A stretch of DNA of 64,000 nt from M1-B18 sp048264125 (lineage in GTDB: Bacteria; Bacillota; Clostridia; Peptostreptococcales; Natronincolaceae). Below the pieces are notes generated by a model. The model ran no database searches. It was not told where the DNA came from and saw nothing but the letters and a program-made list of their open reading frames with translations. The stretch covers positions 186,001 to 250,000 of the forward strand of contig JBLXDM010000006.1 in assembly GCA_048264125.1 (NCBI GenBank), in the 5' to 3' direction. Shown here piece after piece: positions 44,714-53,789 of this stretch; the first letter of the stretch is position 1, and the number at the start of each line of letters is the position of its first letter. A program made the translations under genes and the position numbers.

Positions 44714-46690
44714 CTAAATTTTAAATTGCTCTATCTCTGCTGCCAGCTTATCCGCCAGTAGGTTTAGCTCCTCTGCTGCTCTGGCTACCTCCTCTACTGC
44801 ACTGGAGGTTTGCTCCATTGAGGCTGTTACCTGCTGTGAGGAGGCGGCTGTTTCCTCGGAAACCGCTGAAATGTTTTCTATGACAGCTACGATTTCACTT
44901 CCGTCCTTGGTCATTTCCTCGACATAGGTGTTAATGGCTTCTATCTTACCTGTAATTGTGGAGATTGCCTTGGAAATGTTCTCGAAGGTATGAGAAACAT
45001 CCTTAACGGCCTCCGTCTGTTGGTTGGTCTGATTTTTAACCTCAGCCATTATTTGTACTGTATTGTTGCTCTCGCTTTGGATATCCAGTATTATTTTGCT
45101 GATTTCATCGGTGGATTTACCGGATTGCTCTGCCAGCTTCCGTATTTCATCTGCCACAACAGCAAAACCACGACCGGCCTCACCGGCTCTTGCTGCTTCA
45201 ATTGCTGCATTTAAAGCCAGAAGATTTGTCTGCTCTGCTATCTCGCTTATGGTATTCAGTATCATGCCTATAGACTGGGCCTTTGAATCCAGATTGAAAA
45301 TTGCCTTCTCTATTCGTATAATGGATTCAATGTTTTCTTCGGTTTCTGAAATAAGGCCCTCAACCACCGCAACGCCCTTTTTATTGGCCTCTGCCACTAC
45401 ACCAGAAAGCTCATGCATTTCATTGGAATTAGTGTTTAATTCAACAAATCTACCTGAAAGCCTATTTGTCATGGAGGCTCCCTTTTCTGCCTCCGATGCC
45501 TGATCTGAGGCTCCCTTGGCAATTTCCTCTACTGTACGGGTAACCTCCTCGGTGGAGGCACTGGTTTCTTCTGAGGTGGCAGCTAGGGTATCGGCAGCAT
45601 GGCTTACCTCAGTGGTAATGCTTTGTATCGTTCCGATTAAGCCCCCCAGCTGTTGAATCATTTGATTCAAGGTCAGGGCAACAGCACCAACCTCATCCTT
45701 TGACTTTACCTGGGTGCGAATGGTGAAGTCACCGTTTCCTATCCGCTTCATATCCTCTGCCAACAGCTTCAAGGGCTTTGTTATAATGCCGGAGAACAGA
45801 AAGCCTATGATTATGGCTATAGCCAAGCCTATGGCACCGTTCTGCATTGTACTCTTTAATATATTCCCTGTATTTTCAGCCAGCTCCTCATATCGAAGAG
45901 TTCCAATCAGACGCCAGTTGGTCTGGGGTATGGTAGCGAAGTATGCAAAACGAGGGTCCCCCTCTACCTCATATTCCACCAAATCACTTTCATTTGCTAT
46001 AACTGAGTCCTTTAGGTTTTCAACAGGAATAGGTGTATCAAATTCATAGTCATTGTGTATCAGAAAACTACCCTCCTGGTTAACTAAGGATGCAAACCCC
46101 TTCTCGCCTATCTTTATACCGTTGACCAGAGCCGTAAGCTCCTTCAGAGAAATATCCAGAGCCAGCACTCCTACAAACTCATTATTATTCTGGGTGTTGT
46201 AGATAGGTGAAGCCACTGAGATTACCAGCTCGCCAGTACCGTCGTCTACATAAGGAGTGGTCCAGATTACCTGCTTTTTATTAAAGGCGTCCTGATACCA
46301 GGGTCTACTGGTGGGGTCAAAGCCTTCCGACAACGAAGTCTCAGGATATATGTACATTTGTTTTTCCTTAGTGCCTACATAGGCATGCATTACATGTGAA
46401 TTGGCATCTATATAGGCCTCAAAGGCATTAAGCATCTCAGGTATTCTAGCCGCATCCTGCATAATATGCTCGGTGGCATCATTGCCGCTTAAGGCTACAG
46501 TATCCCTTTCCAATGAGGACAGGAAAAAATCCATTGACTCGATAGATTTATTCACCACTTGAGTAGTGGTAAGCTTTAGCTCCTTTGCAAGTATATCGTT
46601 TGCATAATTATAGTTCCTATAGCCTAAAAAAGCCGTCGGCAGGGTTATAAGAATTATTAAAAGAAGTATAATTTTTGAACGTATAGACAT
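44714..46690 (-). CDS. Methyl-accepting chemotaxis protein with dCache sensor, likely for amino acids
   Basis: This 658-residue receptor has a membrane segment at about 7-28, an extracellular dCache domain (about 35-275), a second membrane segment, a HAMP domain (ITKPLKLLAEDMKRIGNGDF) and the signalling tip EQTNLLALNAAIEAARAGEAGRGFAVVADE. In the sensor, RPWYQDA, PYVDDGTG and LALDIS match the spaced R-x-W-Y, Y/D and D residues of amino-acid-binding dCache domains, so the ligand may be an amino acid, which suits this fermenter. GGAGG precedes the ATG. It stands alone. Confidence 0.9.
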   Translation of the reverse strand: MSIRSKIILLLIILITLPTAFLGYRNYNYANDILAKELKLTTTQVVNKSIESMDFFLSSLERDTVALSGNDATEHIMQDAARIPEMLNAFEAYIDANSHVMHAYVGTKEKQMYIYPETSLSEGFDPTSRPWYQDAFNKKQVIWTTPYVDDGTGELVISVASPIYNTQNNNEFVGVLALDISLKELTALVNGIKIGEKGFASLVNQEGSFLIHNDYEFDTPIPVENLKDSVIANESDLVEYEVEGDPRFAYFATIPQTNWRLIGTLRYEELAENTGNILKSTMQNGAIGLAIAIIIGFLFSGIITKPLKLLAEDMKRIGNGDFTIRTQVKSKDEVGAVALTLNQMIQQLGGLIGTIQSITTEVSHAADTLAATSEETSASTEEVTRTVEEIAKGASDQASEAEKGASMTNRLSGRFVELNTNSNEMHELSGVVAEANKKGVAVVEGLISETEENIESIIRIEKAIFNLDSKAQSIGMILNTISEIAEQTNLLALNAAIEAARAGEAGRGFAVVADEIRKLAEQSGKSTDEISKIILDIQSESNNTVQIMAEVKNQTNQQTEAVKDVSHTFENISKAISTITGKIEAINTYVEEMTKDGSEIVAVIENISAVSEETAASSQQVTASMEQTSSAVEEVARAAEELNLLADKLAAEIEQFKI

Positions 46691-46935
46691 AAAATTCCTC
46701 CTGTTTTTTTATTTAAAGACATAATTATTCAGCTACCAAGTTAATGTTATTCGACAATTTAGCCTATTTTCCTGCATAAAATGTCATATGATAAAAGATT
46801 AACATAAGATTGTTACATATACAATAAATGTTGAATTTAAACTGTTTGACGGATATATTATTTAAGATTAAAGTTATTGGATAAATGATTGCAAGAGGGA
46901 AAAAATAAGTTCAACTAGAGTAAAGAGGTGAAATA

Positions 46936-48243
46936 ATGAGAAAAACTAGGTCTGTGGCACTATTATTAATTATCTTAGTTTTATTCTCCTGCAGTCCCCT
47001 AAGACGGATTGAAGAAAATGACGGCGTCGAGAAGGATTTGGTGGTGATAGAGGAGACCAATAAGTTTGAAAATCTCAATGGCTTTAAGGCTGAAAAGGGG
47101 AAGTTTTATTTTAGCGGAATATTAGAGGAAAAGCTGGGCTTTTTTTCTCTAAGCCTTATTAACGGGAAATTAGAAAAGGAGGATTGGGATATAGGAGAAT
47201 TCGACCTCTATGTTCCGTTGAAAAATCAGGAAAGCATCATTGTCAATTTTGACGGCCAGCTGATCCATAGGAAGGAGGGCAAGGATAAAAAAATAGATGA
47301 GGATATCTCCGGAGAATATAGCCCGAATATATCATTGTCCCCCGACAAGAAGCTGCTCCTTTATACGAAAGGACCTAGAGAGAAGGCAGCATTATACAGA
47401 TATGATATAATAAAGGGAGACAAAAAGGTAATAAAGGAAAAAATATCTGATGAGGCCTTTTATACCTTCCATTACACAACCCTGTGGAGCAACACAGCAG
47501 GCTATTTTGTATATAACAATGAAGAGATTTATGACGATAAGGGAGTCCTTTACGGCAATATTTCAGCCACCACCTCCAAATGGTCCCCGAAGGATGATTA
47601 TATCGCCTACATTCAGAAGCCCCAGGAGCTAGAAGCCGCCGAAATACAAATAGGTGACTGGAAGTCCAGTATAGGGGAGGTCTTTAATATTTATGAGCTT
47701 AAGAGCAAGGAATCAAAAGCGCTCTTCAGCAGCGGGGAGGGCTTCATTGATCCCGTCGACAGTATTCAATGGAGCAAGGACGGCTCAAGAGTTGCCATTT
47801 CTGAAGGGAAAATCATTATGACCACCGGCAGGGAGCTGGAAGAAATTCAATATAAGAAGGTATTGGTCTATGATATAGAGAATAATAAAAGCTATGAGGT
47901 TGACGACATGAAATACAATCATTACCAATTCATATTTAATAATATCCTCTATGGCAACAATTTTGGTGTTCGGGAGCCTATGGAGATAATTAATTATGAG
48001 GAGGATGTAAGAAATAGCTATGACAGTCCGGTGATGCTTAACAGCAAGGATATATTTGTGATTGATCATGGTGGCAGGGGGTATTTTGTTAATGGAAAAA
48101 GCTTAATGGAAATTGCTCCCGATGGAGGCGTCACCACCTTTTTAGGTCTGCCTTGGGAAATTGATGAGATGTATATAGATCACGACACAGAGCAGCTAAT
48201 AATAATTAACGACGCAATGGAGCTATATCTGCTTAAGCTATAA
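46936..48243 (+). CDS. Lipoprotein with predicted beta-propeller repeats
   Basis: This 435-residue protein has a lipoprotein signal peptide (lipobox LFSC, about residues 16-19). The rest carries TolB/WD40-like repeats: YSPNISLSPDKKLLLYT, TSKWSPKDDYIAYI and SIQWSKDGSRVAISEG, spaced as propeller blades. It is probably attached to the outer face of the membrane. No substrate or partner is evident and it stands alone, divergent from the chemoreceptor. The fold is fairly sure; the role is unknown. Confidence 0.75.
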   Translation: MRKTRSVALLLIILVLFSCSPLRRIEENDGVEKDLVVIEETNKFENLNGFKAEKGKFYFSGILEEKLGFFSLSLINGKLEKEDWDIGEFDLYVPLKNQESIIVNFDGQLIHRKEGKDKKIDEDISGEYSPNISLSPDKKLLLYTKGPREKAALYRYDIIKGDKKVIKEKISDEAFYTFHYTTLWSNTAGYFVYNNEEIYDDKGVLYGNISATTSKWSPKDDYIAYIQKPQELEAAEIQIGDWKSSIGEVFNIYELKSKESKALFSSGEGFIDPVDSIQWSKDGSRVAISEGKIIMTTGRELEEIQYKKVLVYDIENNKSYEVDDMKYNHYQFIFNNILYGNNFGVREPMEIINYEEDVRNSYDSPVMLNSKDIFVIDHGGRGYFVNGKSLMEIAPDGGVTTFLGLPWEIDEMYIDHDTEQLIIINDAMELYLLKL

Positions 48244-48245
48244 TA

Positions 48246-48286
48246 TTTTAACTTGGTCAAGGCAATAGTGCCTTGACCAGTTAAAA
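48246..48286 (+). terminator. Long hairpin terminator of the lipoprotein gene
   Basis: TTTTAACTTGGTCAAGGCA (48246-48264) pairs with TGCCTTGACCAGTTAAAA (48269-48286) with a single bulged base. Confidence 0.8.
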
Positions 48287-48340
48287 TTCAGGTTAAGTCT
48301 AAGGGGAATTTCAAAGGAATTAATTGCGTTGAGGCACTTG

Positions 48341-48361
48341 GCTCACTCCGGTGAGCTTTTT
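48341..48361 (+). terminator. Short terminator or attenuator before the DMT gene pair
   Basis: GCTCAC pairs with GTGAGC around TCCG and is followed by TTTTT, just 30 bases before the first DMT gene. It might attenuate that operon or finish a short transcript. Confidence 0.6.
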
Positions 48362-48390
48362 ATCTTAAATAAAATATAGGCGGTGAGAGG

Positions 48391-48813
48391 GTGAATTACA
48401 TATTCGGTGTGCTGGTGGGAGGTCTTATTGCCATAATGGTAAGTGTCAATGGACAGCTGGCGGTACATACAAATGTCTATTTCAGTGCTGCTGTAGCCCA
48501 TTTGGTTGCAGCTGGGGGCTCGTTTTTACTAACCTACATCTATCCCGAGGGCACGAAGGAAAAAAGAAGTCTTCCCATTTATTTTTATCTTACAGGATTA
48601 TTAGGGGCAATAATTATTGTATTAAACAATGTTACTTTTAAGGCATTGGGGGTATCTATAACAGTAGCTCTGATGCTGCTGGGGCAATTGCTTGCAGCTT
48701 TGATAGTGGATAGCTTTGGCCTATTTAATATGAAAAGAGTGTCCACCGGTAGAGAGAAGATACCGGGACTATTCATAATTATCATCGGAATAATTGTGAT
48801 TATGCTGAATTAG
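48391..48813 (+). CDS. DMT-superfamily small transporter subunit (DUF606, first of pair)
   Basis: This 140-residue protein has about five hydrophobic segments and belongs to the DUF606 (YdcZ) group of drug/metabolite transporters. FGVLVGGLIAIMVSVNGQLA at the start is typical. These proteins are half-size and usually come in pairs that may insert in opposite directions to form one transporter. It lies 10 bases before the second copy. The GTG start follows GGCGGTGAGAGG. The substrate is unknown. Confidence 0.85.
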   Translation: MNYIFGVLVGGLIAIMVSVNGQLAVHTNVYFSAAVAHLVAAGGSFLLTYIYPEGTKEKRSLPIYFYLTGLLGAIIIVLNNVTFKALGVSITVALMLLGQLLAALIVDSFGLFNMKRVSTGREKIPGLFIIIIGIIVIMLN

Positions 48814-48823
48814 GGAGGCTGAA

Positions 48824-49276
48824 ATGATAATAGTATATGGATTATTAGCGATATTGGCCGGCATCATTATCACTGCTTCATCTACCTTAAACGCACAACT
48901 GGGTAAGGGTATAGGAACCTATAGGGCGGCCCTTTTTCATAACGGTGTAGGAGCATTATTAGCTACAGCAATAGCTCTTGCTACTAAGGGAAATACATAC
49001 AATACTCTAAATAATCTAAGCAGGGTCCCACTGTACTTATTCAGCGGCGGAATAATCACCGTTGCGGTGGTGGTGGGAACCATCAAGCTGGTGCCTAGAA
49101 TACCGATTATTTATACTACCCTTTCGGTTTTTGTAGGACAATTTTTTGTAGGCTTTGTTATTGATTGGTGGCTGGGTATTAAGTTCTCTTTGGGTAAAAT
49201 TATTGGCTTCTGTATAGTATTTATAGGACTTATATTAAATATTTATATAGAAGGACAAAAACAAAGGAATACATAG
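48824..49276 (+). CDS. DMT-superfamily small transporter subunit (DUF606, second of pair)
   Basis: This 150-residue protein is the partner of the preceding DUF606 protein, with about five membrane segments and the same kind of start (GLLAILAGIIITASSTLNAQLGKGIG). A basic C-terminus (EGQKQRNT) contrasts with the first protein's and could help set opposite membrane orientation. It starts at ATG after GGGAGG. The next genes make a probable thiol peptide, so that product might be the cargo; this is only a guess from position. Confidence 0.85.
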   Translation: MIIVYGLLAILAGIIITASSTLNAQLGKGIGTYRAALFHNGVGALLATAIALATKGNTYNTLNNLSRVPLYLFSGGIITVAVVVGTIKLVPRIPIIYTTLSVFVGQFFVGFVIDWWLGIKFSLGKIIGFCIVFIGLILNIYIEGQKQRNT

Positions 49277-49359
49277 CGAAATTTTCTGCAATTTATAGTA
49301 TAATTTTAAATTATATATCGGAACACGAAATTTATTTAAACGAATAAGGTGGGAGAAAA

Positions 49360-50691
49360 ATGGAATATCAAGATAAGCTAAAAATGCTGACGGAGATTTT
49401 AGAATCTGGTGAAAAACCAAGAGAGGACTTCAGAATAGGGGTGGAGATTGAACATATCGTAGTTGATAAGACTACCTTTGAATCAATAAACTACTATCAG
49501 GAAAATGGTATCGAGGTAATCCTTAAAAAGCTGCTGGGGTTTGACTACAAGCCCAAATATGAAGGAGATTACTTAATAGCTCTGGAAAGGGAGGATGCCA
49601 TCATAACATTGGAGCCGGGGGGCCAGCTGGAAATAAGCATCATGCCCTGTAGCTCCCTTCAGGAAATAGAATTTATATACCTGCGCTTTTTACAGCAGCT
49701 TGTTCCAATATTGGAGGAGCAGAATCAGCTATTGCTGGGTATAGGCTATCATCCTAAAAGTAGTATTTTAGAAATCCCCTTTAATCCTAAAAAAAGGTAT
49801 GAGTTGATGTCTGCCTACCTGAAGGAGAAGGGCACCCATGCCCACAACATGATGAAGGGCACAGCAGCATTGCAGGTTACAATTGACTATTTGGATCATG
49901 AGGACTTTATTAAAAAGCTGAGGGTTGCAAACTTTTTATCTCCTGTTTTGGCATATATGTCCGACAATGGGCCTGTTTTTGAAGGCCAGCTATTTGATAA
50001 GCACAGTATAAGGAGTCTTATATGGCAAAATACCGATAAGGCCAGAAGTGGGATCATACCAGGCGTAATGGATAAGGCAGCCTTTGGATATGAGGAATAT
50101 GCCGATTATCTTCTAAAGGTGGAGCCTATTCTAATAATGAAGGATAATGAAACTATATCGACAGAGGGTGCTAAAACCGCTGAGCTGATGGAAAAATACA
50201 GCTTTACAAAGGATGAGCTAATGCACATTATGACCATGGTCTTTCCAGATGTCAGGGGTAAAAAGTATCTGGAAATAAGGATGGGAGACAGTCTGCCATA
50301 TCCCTTTAATTTTTCCTACGTTGCTTTAATAAAGGCAATATTCTATAATGATACTGTTTTAAATAGGCTCTATGAGCTTTCAAGTGGATTGGATTCAGAG
50401 GGAATGGAGGAATATAAGGAGTCCATGATGAGCCTCGGTGCAAAGGGTAAATTCCTAAGTGGAGAAATTCAGGATTTTGTTGTATATCTACTGGATTTAG
50501 TAAAGGATGGATTATCGGATAAGGAGCTTCAGTATTTGGCGCCTTTGGATGAGCTTCTGAGAAAGGGAAAAAATGTAGCACAGCTGTCTAAGGAGCTTAT
50601 ACAGGAAAAGGGGATAGGTGCCCTTGAATGGTGCGGATTGAATAGGATAATACAGGAGGGGGAGTATTATGCAGACAAGAGAATTATTTGA
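49360..50691 (+). CDS. Glutamate-cysteine ligase family protein
   Basis: This 443-residue enzyme belongs to the GCS2/plant-type glutamate-cysteine ligases, which join the gamma-carboxyl of glutamate to cysteine with ATP. Family stretches are RIGVEIEHIVVD near the start, LEPGGQLEISIMPC, HAHNMMKGTAALQVTIDY and YLEIRMGDSLP. It overlaps the next gene, an ATP-grasp ligase, by 23 bases, so the two are tightly coupled. Together they may make glutathione or a related thiol. The exact product is not shown by the sequence. Confidence 0.85.
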   Translation: MEYQDKLKMLTEILESGEKPREDFRIGVEIEHIVVDKTTFESINYYQENGIEVILKKLLGFDYKPKYEGDYLIALEREDAIITLEPGGQLEISIMPCSSLQEIEFIYLRFLQQLVPILEEQNQLLLGIGYHPKSSILEIPFNPKKRYELMSAYLKEKGTHAHNMMKGTAALQVTIDYLDHEDFIKKLRVANFLSPVLAYMSDNGPVFEGQLFDKHSIRSLIWQNTDKARSGIIPGVMDKAAFGYEEYADYLLKVEPILIMKDNETISTEGAKTAELMEKYSFTKDELMHIMTMVFPDVRGKKYLEIRMGDSLPYPFNFSYVALIKAIFYNDTVLNRLYELSSGLDSEGMEEYKESMMSLGAKGKFLSGEIQDFVVYLLDLVKDGLSDKELQYLAPLDELLRKGKNVAQLSKELIQEKGIGALEWCGLNRIIQEGEYYADKRII

Positions 50692-52006
50692 GGATTATAA
50701 AGACCGAGTTCTGAAGGATAAAGCACTGTACTATGATTCCTACAAAAGTGTGCTGGCGGAGGTAGCAAAATCCACCGCACAGTATAAGGGGAAGCCAGTG
50801 GAGTTTTTATATCAGCCTATGTTTTTAAGGGATGAGGATTATCAACGCTTTGATAGGCTGACATCAGAGCTTTACTCAATATTAAACAAGGTGATTAAGC
50901 AATACCTAGAGGATGCTGCCTTTAGGGGACATTTTGGCTTTTCTCCTCTACTGGAGGAGCTTATATTGAAGGACCCGGGCTATAGCACGGCTGTACCCAT
51001 TGGTAGATTTGATATTTTTTATCATTATGATACCGGCAGCTTCCAATTTTGTGAGCTGAATGCCGACGGCTCTTCCGGAATGGTGGAGCAGCAGGAGCTG
51101 GCTAGGATTTTCAAAGGCTCTACAGCTCTTAAGGAATATGAAGAAAAATTCAGCGTTAGGGATTTTGAGCTATTTGACTCATGGGTGCAGATATTGCAGG
51201 AAAAATATAAGGAATTCAGCGGGACAGATGACAAGCCTCAGGTAGCCATAGTAGATTGGCTTAAGGGGGAGCCTCCAAGCGAATTCACGGAATTTCAACA
51301 GGCCTTTGAGCGTAATGGCTGTAAAGCAATAATTGCCGACCCCAGGTGGCTGGAATACAGAGAGGGTAAGCTGTATTATAAGGACTTCAGAGTCGACTGT
51401 ATATATAGAAGGGCGGTAACCTGGGAGATAATTGAGAGGGCCAATGAGGCAAGGCCATTGATTGATGCCTACATGGATGGTGCTGTATGCGTGGTGGGAC
51501 CCCTGAGATCGCAGGTGATACACAATAAAATTGTCTTTGCCCTCCTTCATGATGAAGCAAAAACCCCCTTCCTGACAGAGGAAGAAAGGGCATTTGTAGG
51601 AAGGCATATACCATATACTAAAATATTTGATATTAATGATAAGGCGCTTGTGGCCTATACCATAGAAAATAAAGACCAGCTTGTGCTAAAGCCAATGGAT
51701 AAGTATGCCTCAAAGGGAGTGAGAATAGGCGAGGATTACTCCATTGAGGAATGGAAGGACATTATTCAGCAGGAGGCAAAGGAGGAATATTTGCTTCAGG
51801 AGTTCTGCAGGGTGCCAAAGATTCCGATGGCCTTTTTTAACCAAGAGGTGCAGGAAATAGAATTTAAGGATACCAACTACATCATAGGTCTTTTTATGTA
51901 TGATGGAAGGCTGCAGGGGGTATATACAAGGACGGGTACAAAAAACATCATCGGAAGCATAGTAGAATGCTTTACGGTACCGAACTTTATTTTTTCAGAG
52001 AAATAA
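50669..52006 (+). CDS. Glutathionylspermidine-synthase-like ATP-grasp ligase
   Basis: This 445-residue protein has the pre-ATP-grasp and ATP-grasp layout of the C-terminal ligase of glutathionylspermidine synthase. Visible elements are FCELNADGSSGMVEQQEL, DCIYRRAVTWE, QLVLKPMDKYASKGVRIGED and NIIGSIVECFTVPNF. No amidase domain is present. Family members join an amine to a peptide carboxylate. Because it overlaps the glutamate-cysteine ligase gene, it likely adds the third component to gamma-glutamylcysteine. Which amine it uses is unknown. Confidence 0.8.
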   Translation: MQTRELFEDYKDRVLKDKALYYDSYKSVLAEVAKSTAQYKGKPVEFLYQPMFLRDEDYQRFDRLTSELYSILNKVIKQYLEDAAFRGHFGFSPLLEELILKDPGYSTAVPIGRFDIFYHYDTGSFQFCELNADGSSGMVEQQELARIFKGSTALKEYEEKFSVRDFELFDSWVQILQEKYKEFSGTDDKPQVAIVDWLKGEPPSEFTEFQQAFERNGCKAIIADPRWLEYREGKLYYKDFRVDCIYRRAVTWEIIERANEARPLIDAYMDGAVCVVGPLRSQVIHNKIVFALLHDEAKTPFLTEEERAFVGRHIPYTKIFDINDKALVAYTIENKDQLVLKPMDKYASKGVRIGEDYSIEEWKDIIQQEAKEEYLLQEFCRVPKIPMAFFNQEVQEIEFKDTNYIIGLFMYDGRLQGVYTRTGTKNIIGSIVECFTVPNFIFSEK

Positions 52007-52010
52007 AAAA

Positions 52011-52045
52011 TAGCAGTCGCGGGGCATAGCCTCTGGGCTGCTTTC
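52011..52045 (+). terminator. Probable terminator after the ATP-grasp gene
   Basis: AGCAG...CTGCT forms the outer stem with an inner GGGGC/GCCTC stem, followed by TTTCTGTTT. Confidence 0.5.
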
Positions 52046-52169
52046 TGTTTATGGCTGGCTGCTTTGAAAAAAATATACTGGCGACACATAAAATAATACG
52101 GACATAAATAAGAGGGCAGATATTATGGTAATATAATTATAAATAAACCGCCAAAAAGGAGAGCTGTGC

Positions 52170-52910
52170 TTGAAAAATATACGAATGATAATAGAATACG
52201 ACGGCAGCCGATATAAGGGCTGGCAAAGATTGCAGGGAGGAGAAAGCACTATACAGGGAAAGCTGGAGGATGTAATAAGCCAGATGCTGGGGGCCCCTAC
52301 AGAAATTATCGGCTCTGGGAGGACGGATGCCGGCGCCCATGCCCGTAATCAGGTTGCAAATTTTAGTACATTTAGTGATATGAACCTAAAGGACATGCTG
52401 GAATACATCAATCACTACCTTCCCCAGGATATTGTGGTTAAGAGACTGGAGGAGATGGATGCCAGGTTTCACAGCAGATACAATGCGAAGGGAAAGCAAT
52501 ACGTTTACCAGATATGGAACAGTAAAATCCCCTCAGCCTTTCAACGAAAGTACAGCTACCATGTGCCGGAGGAGCTAAGGCTGGAGGAAATGAGAAAAGC
52601 CGCCGACAAGCTTCTAGGAAGCCACGATTTTAAAGCCTTTTCCTCTGTTAAAAAATCCAATAAGTCCACCGACAGAAGCATAAGTGCTATTGAGATCATA
52701 AAAGAAAATGAGATGCTGCTGATTACCATAAAGGGGGACGGTTTTCTGTACAATATGGTGAGGATAATCGTGGGGACACTTCTGGAAATAGGCTTGGGTA
52801 AAAAAAATGCAGACTACATAGATGAAATATTTAAGTCCGGTAAAAGAATGGAAGCAGGCTTTACAGTGCCAGCCCAGGGACTTTTTCTTCAGGAGGTATA
52901 TTACCGGTAG
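52170..52910 (+). CDS. truA: tRNA pseudouridine synthase A
   Basis: This 246-residue enzyme makes pseudouridine at positions 38-40 of tRNA anticodon arms. The catalytic Asp is in GSGRTDAGAHA, and IIEYDGSRYKGWQRL at the N-terminus and GDGFLYNMVRIIVGTL near the end are family motifs. The TTG start at 52170 follows AAAAAGGAG. The gene stands alone with its own terminator. Confidence 0.95.
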   Translation: MKNIRMIIEYDGSRYKGWQRLQGGESTIQGKLEDVISQMLGAPTEIIGSGRTDAGAHARNQVANFSTFSDMNLKDMLEYINHYLPQDIVVKRLEEMDARFHSRYNAKGKQYVYQIWNSKIPSAFQRKYSYHVPEELRLEEMRKAADKLLGSHDFKAFSSVKKSNKSTDRSISAIEIIKENEMLLITIKGDGFLYNMVRIIVGTLLEIGLGKKNADYIDEIFKSGKRMEAGFTVPAQGLFLQEVYYR

Positions 52911-52916
52911 GACAAA

Positions 52917-52944
52917 GAAAGAGCTTTTAATTAGGCTCTTTTTT
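52917..52944 (+). terminator. Terminator of truA
   Basis: AAAGAGC pairs with GCTCTTT, followed by a run of T at 52940-52944. Confidence 0.8.
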
Positions 52945-52990
52945 GTTGTTTTTTGGCAAGAATAAATAATAGTGAGGAGGAGTGATTTGA

Positions 52991-53704
52991 ATGGAGGATT
53001 ATCTACTAGTGCTTTTTAGGATCATTACTATTATGCCACTTCTGGTCTTTGTTACCATATACATTATGGGGAAAAGGCCCATTGGTGAGCTTCCAGTATT
53101 TGACTTTTTAACTGTTGTTACTATGGGGGCGGTTGTGGGAGCAGACATAGCAGAGCCGGATATAGCACATGGCCCTACAGTTTTTGCAATTATAGCCTTG
53201 GCTCTCTTTCAGTACTTTGTAAGCAATTGGATTATTAAAAACAGGAGATTCGGAAGACTGATAACCTTTGAGCCAACCTTGATTATGGAAAATGGTAAAA
53301 TCCTTGTAAAAAATCTGAAGGGAATCAGGTATTCAATCGATGAGGTTCTGATGCTGCTTAGAGAAAAGGATATATTTGATTTTGATGAGGTGCAATATGC
53401 CGTCATAGAATCTAATGGAAAGCTGACGGTCTTGAAAAAAGCTGAGCTAATGCCAACTACACCAAAGGATCTAAACCTTCAGGTAAAGCCTAAGGAGCTG
53501 CCGATGGTGGTTATTATTGAAGGAAAGCTAGACCATCACAGCATCACAAGGCTTAGCTTGACGGAGGAAAAGGTAATAGCTATGACTAGAGAGCTAGGCT
53601 ATGTCAGCATAGCAGATATATTTCTGGCCACATACACAGCTGAAAAGGGCCTGATCGTATCACCCTATGACGTAAGCAAGGGTCATATAAATATTGAGCA
53701 TTAG
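52991..53704 (+). CDS. DUF421 (YetF-like) membrane protein
   Basis: This 237-residue protein has about three membrane segments in its first 85 residues, with the family stretch MGKRPIGELPVFDFLTVVTMGAVVGADIAEP. The soluble part that follows includes LIMENGKILVKNLKGIRYSIDEVLMLLREKDIFDFDEVQYAVIE, the typical DUF421 beta domain, and a C-terminal extension with a second similar fold. Spore-forming Firmicutes often have several. The function is not established. It starts at ATG behind GAGGAGG. Confidence 0.85.
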   Translation: MEDYLLVLFRIITIMPLLVFVTIYIMGKRPIGELPVFDFLTVVTMGAVVGADIAEPDIAHGPTVFAIIALALFQYFVSNWIIKNRRFGRLITFEPTLIMENGKILVKNLKGIRYSIDEVLMLLREKDIFDFDEVQYAVIESNGKLTVLKKAELMPTTPKDLNLQVKPKELPMVVIIEGKLDHHSITRLSLTEEKVIAMTRELGYVSIADIFLATYTAEKGLIVSPYDVSKGHINIEH

Positions 53705-53789
53705 TATTGATACTTATTGAAGCTGCCTCATAAAATATATATAATATAACTAAGGACAGTAAATTACAGAAAAGGACAAGGATGAAAAT

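Noticed and set aside
46799..46817. TTAACA possibly belonging to a PhoP box before the lipoprotein gene
   Set aside because: No second hexamer follows at 11-base spacing.
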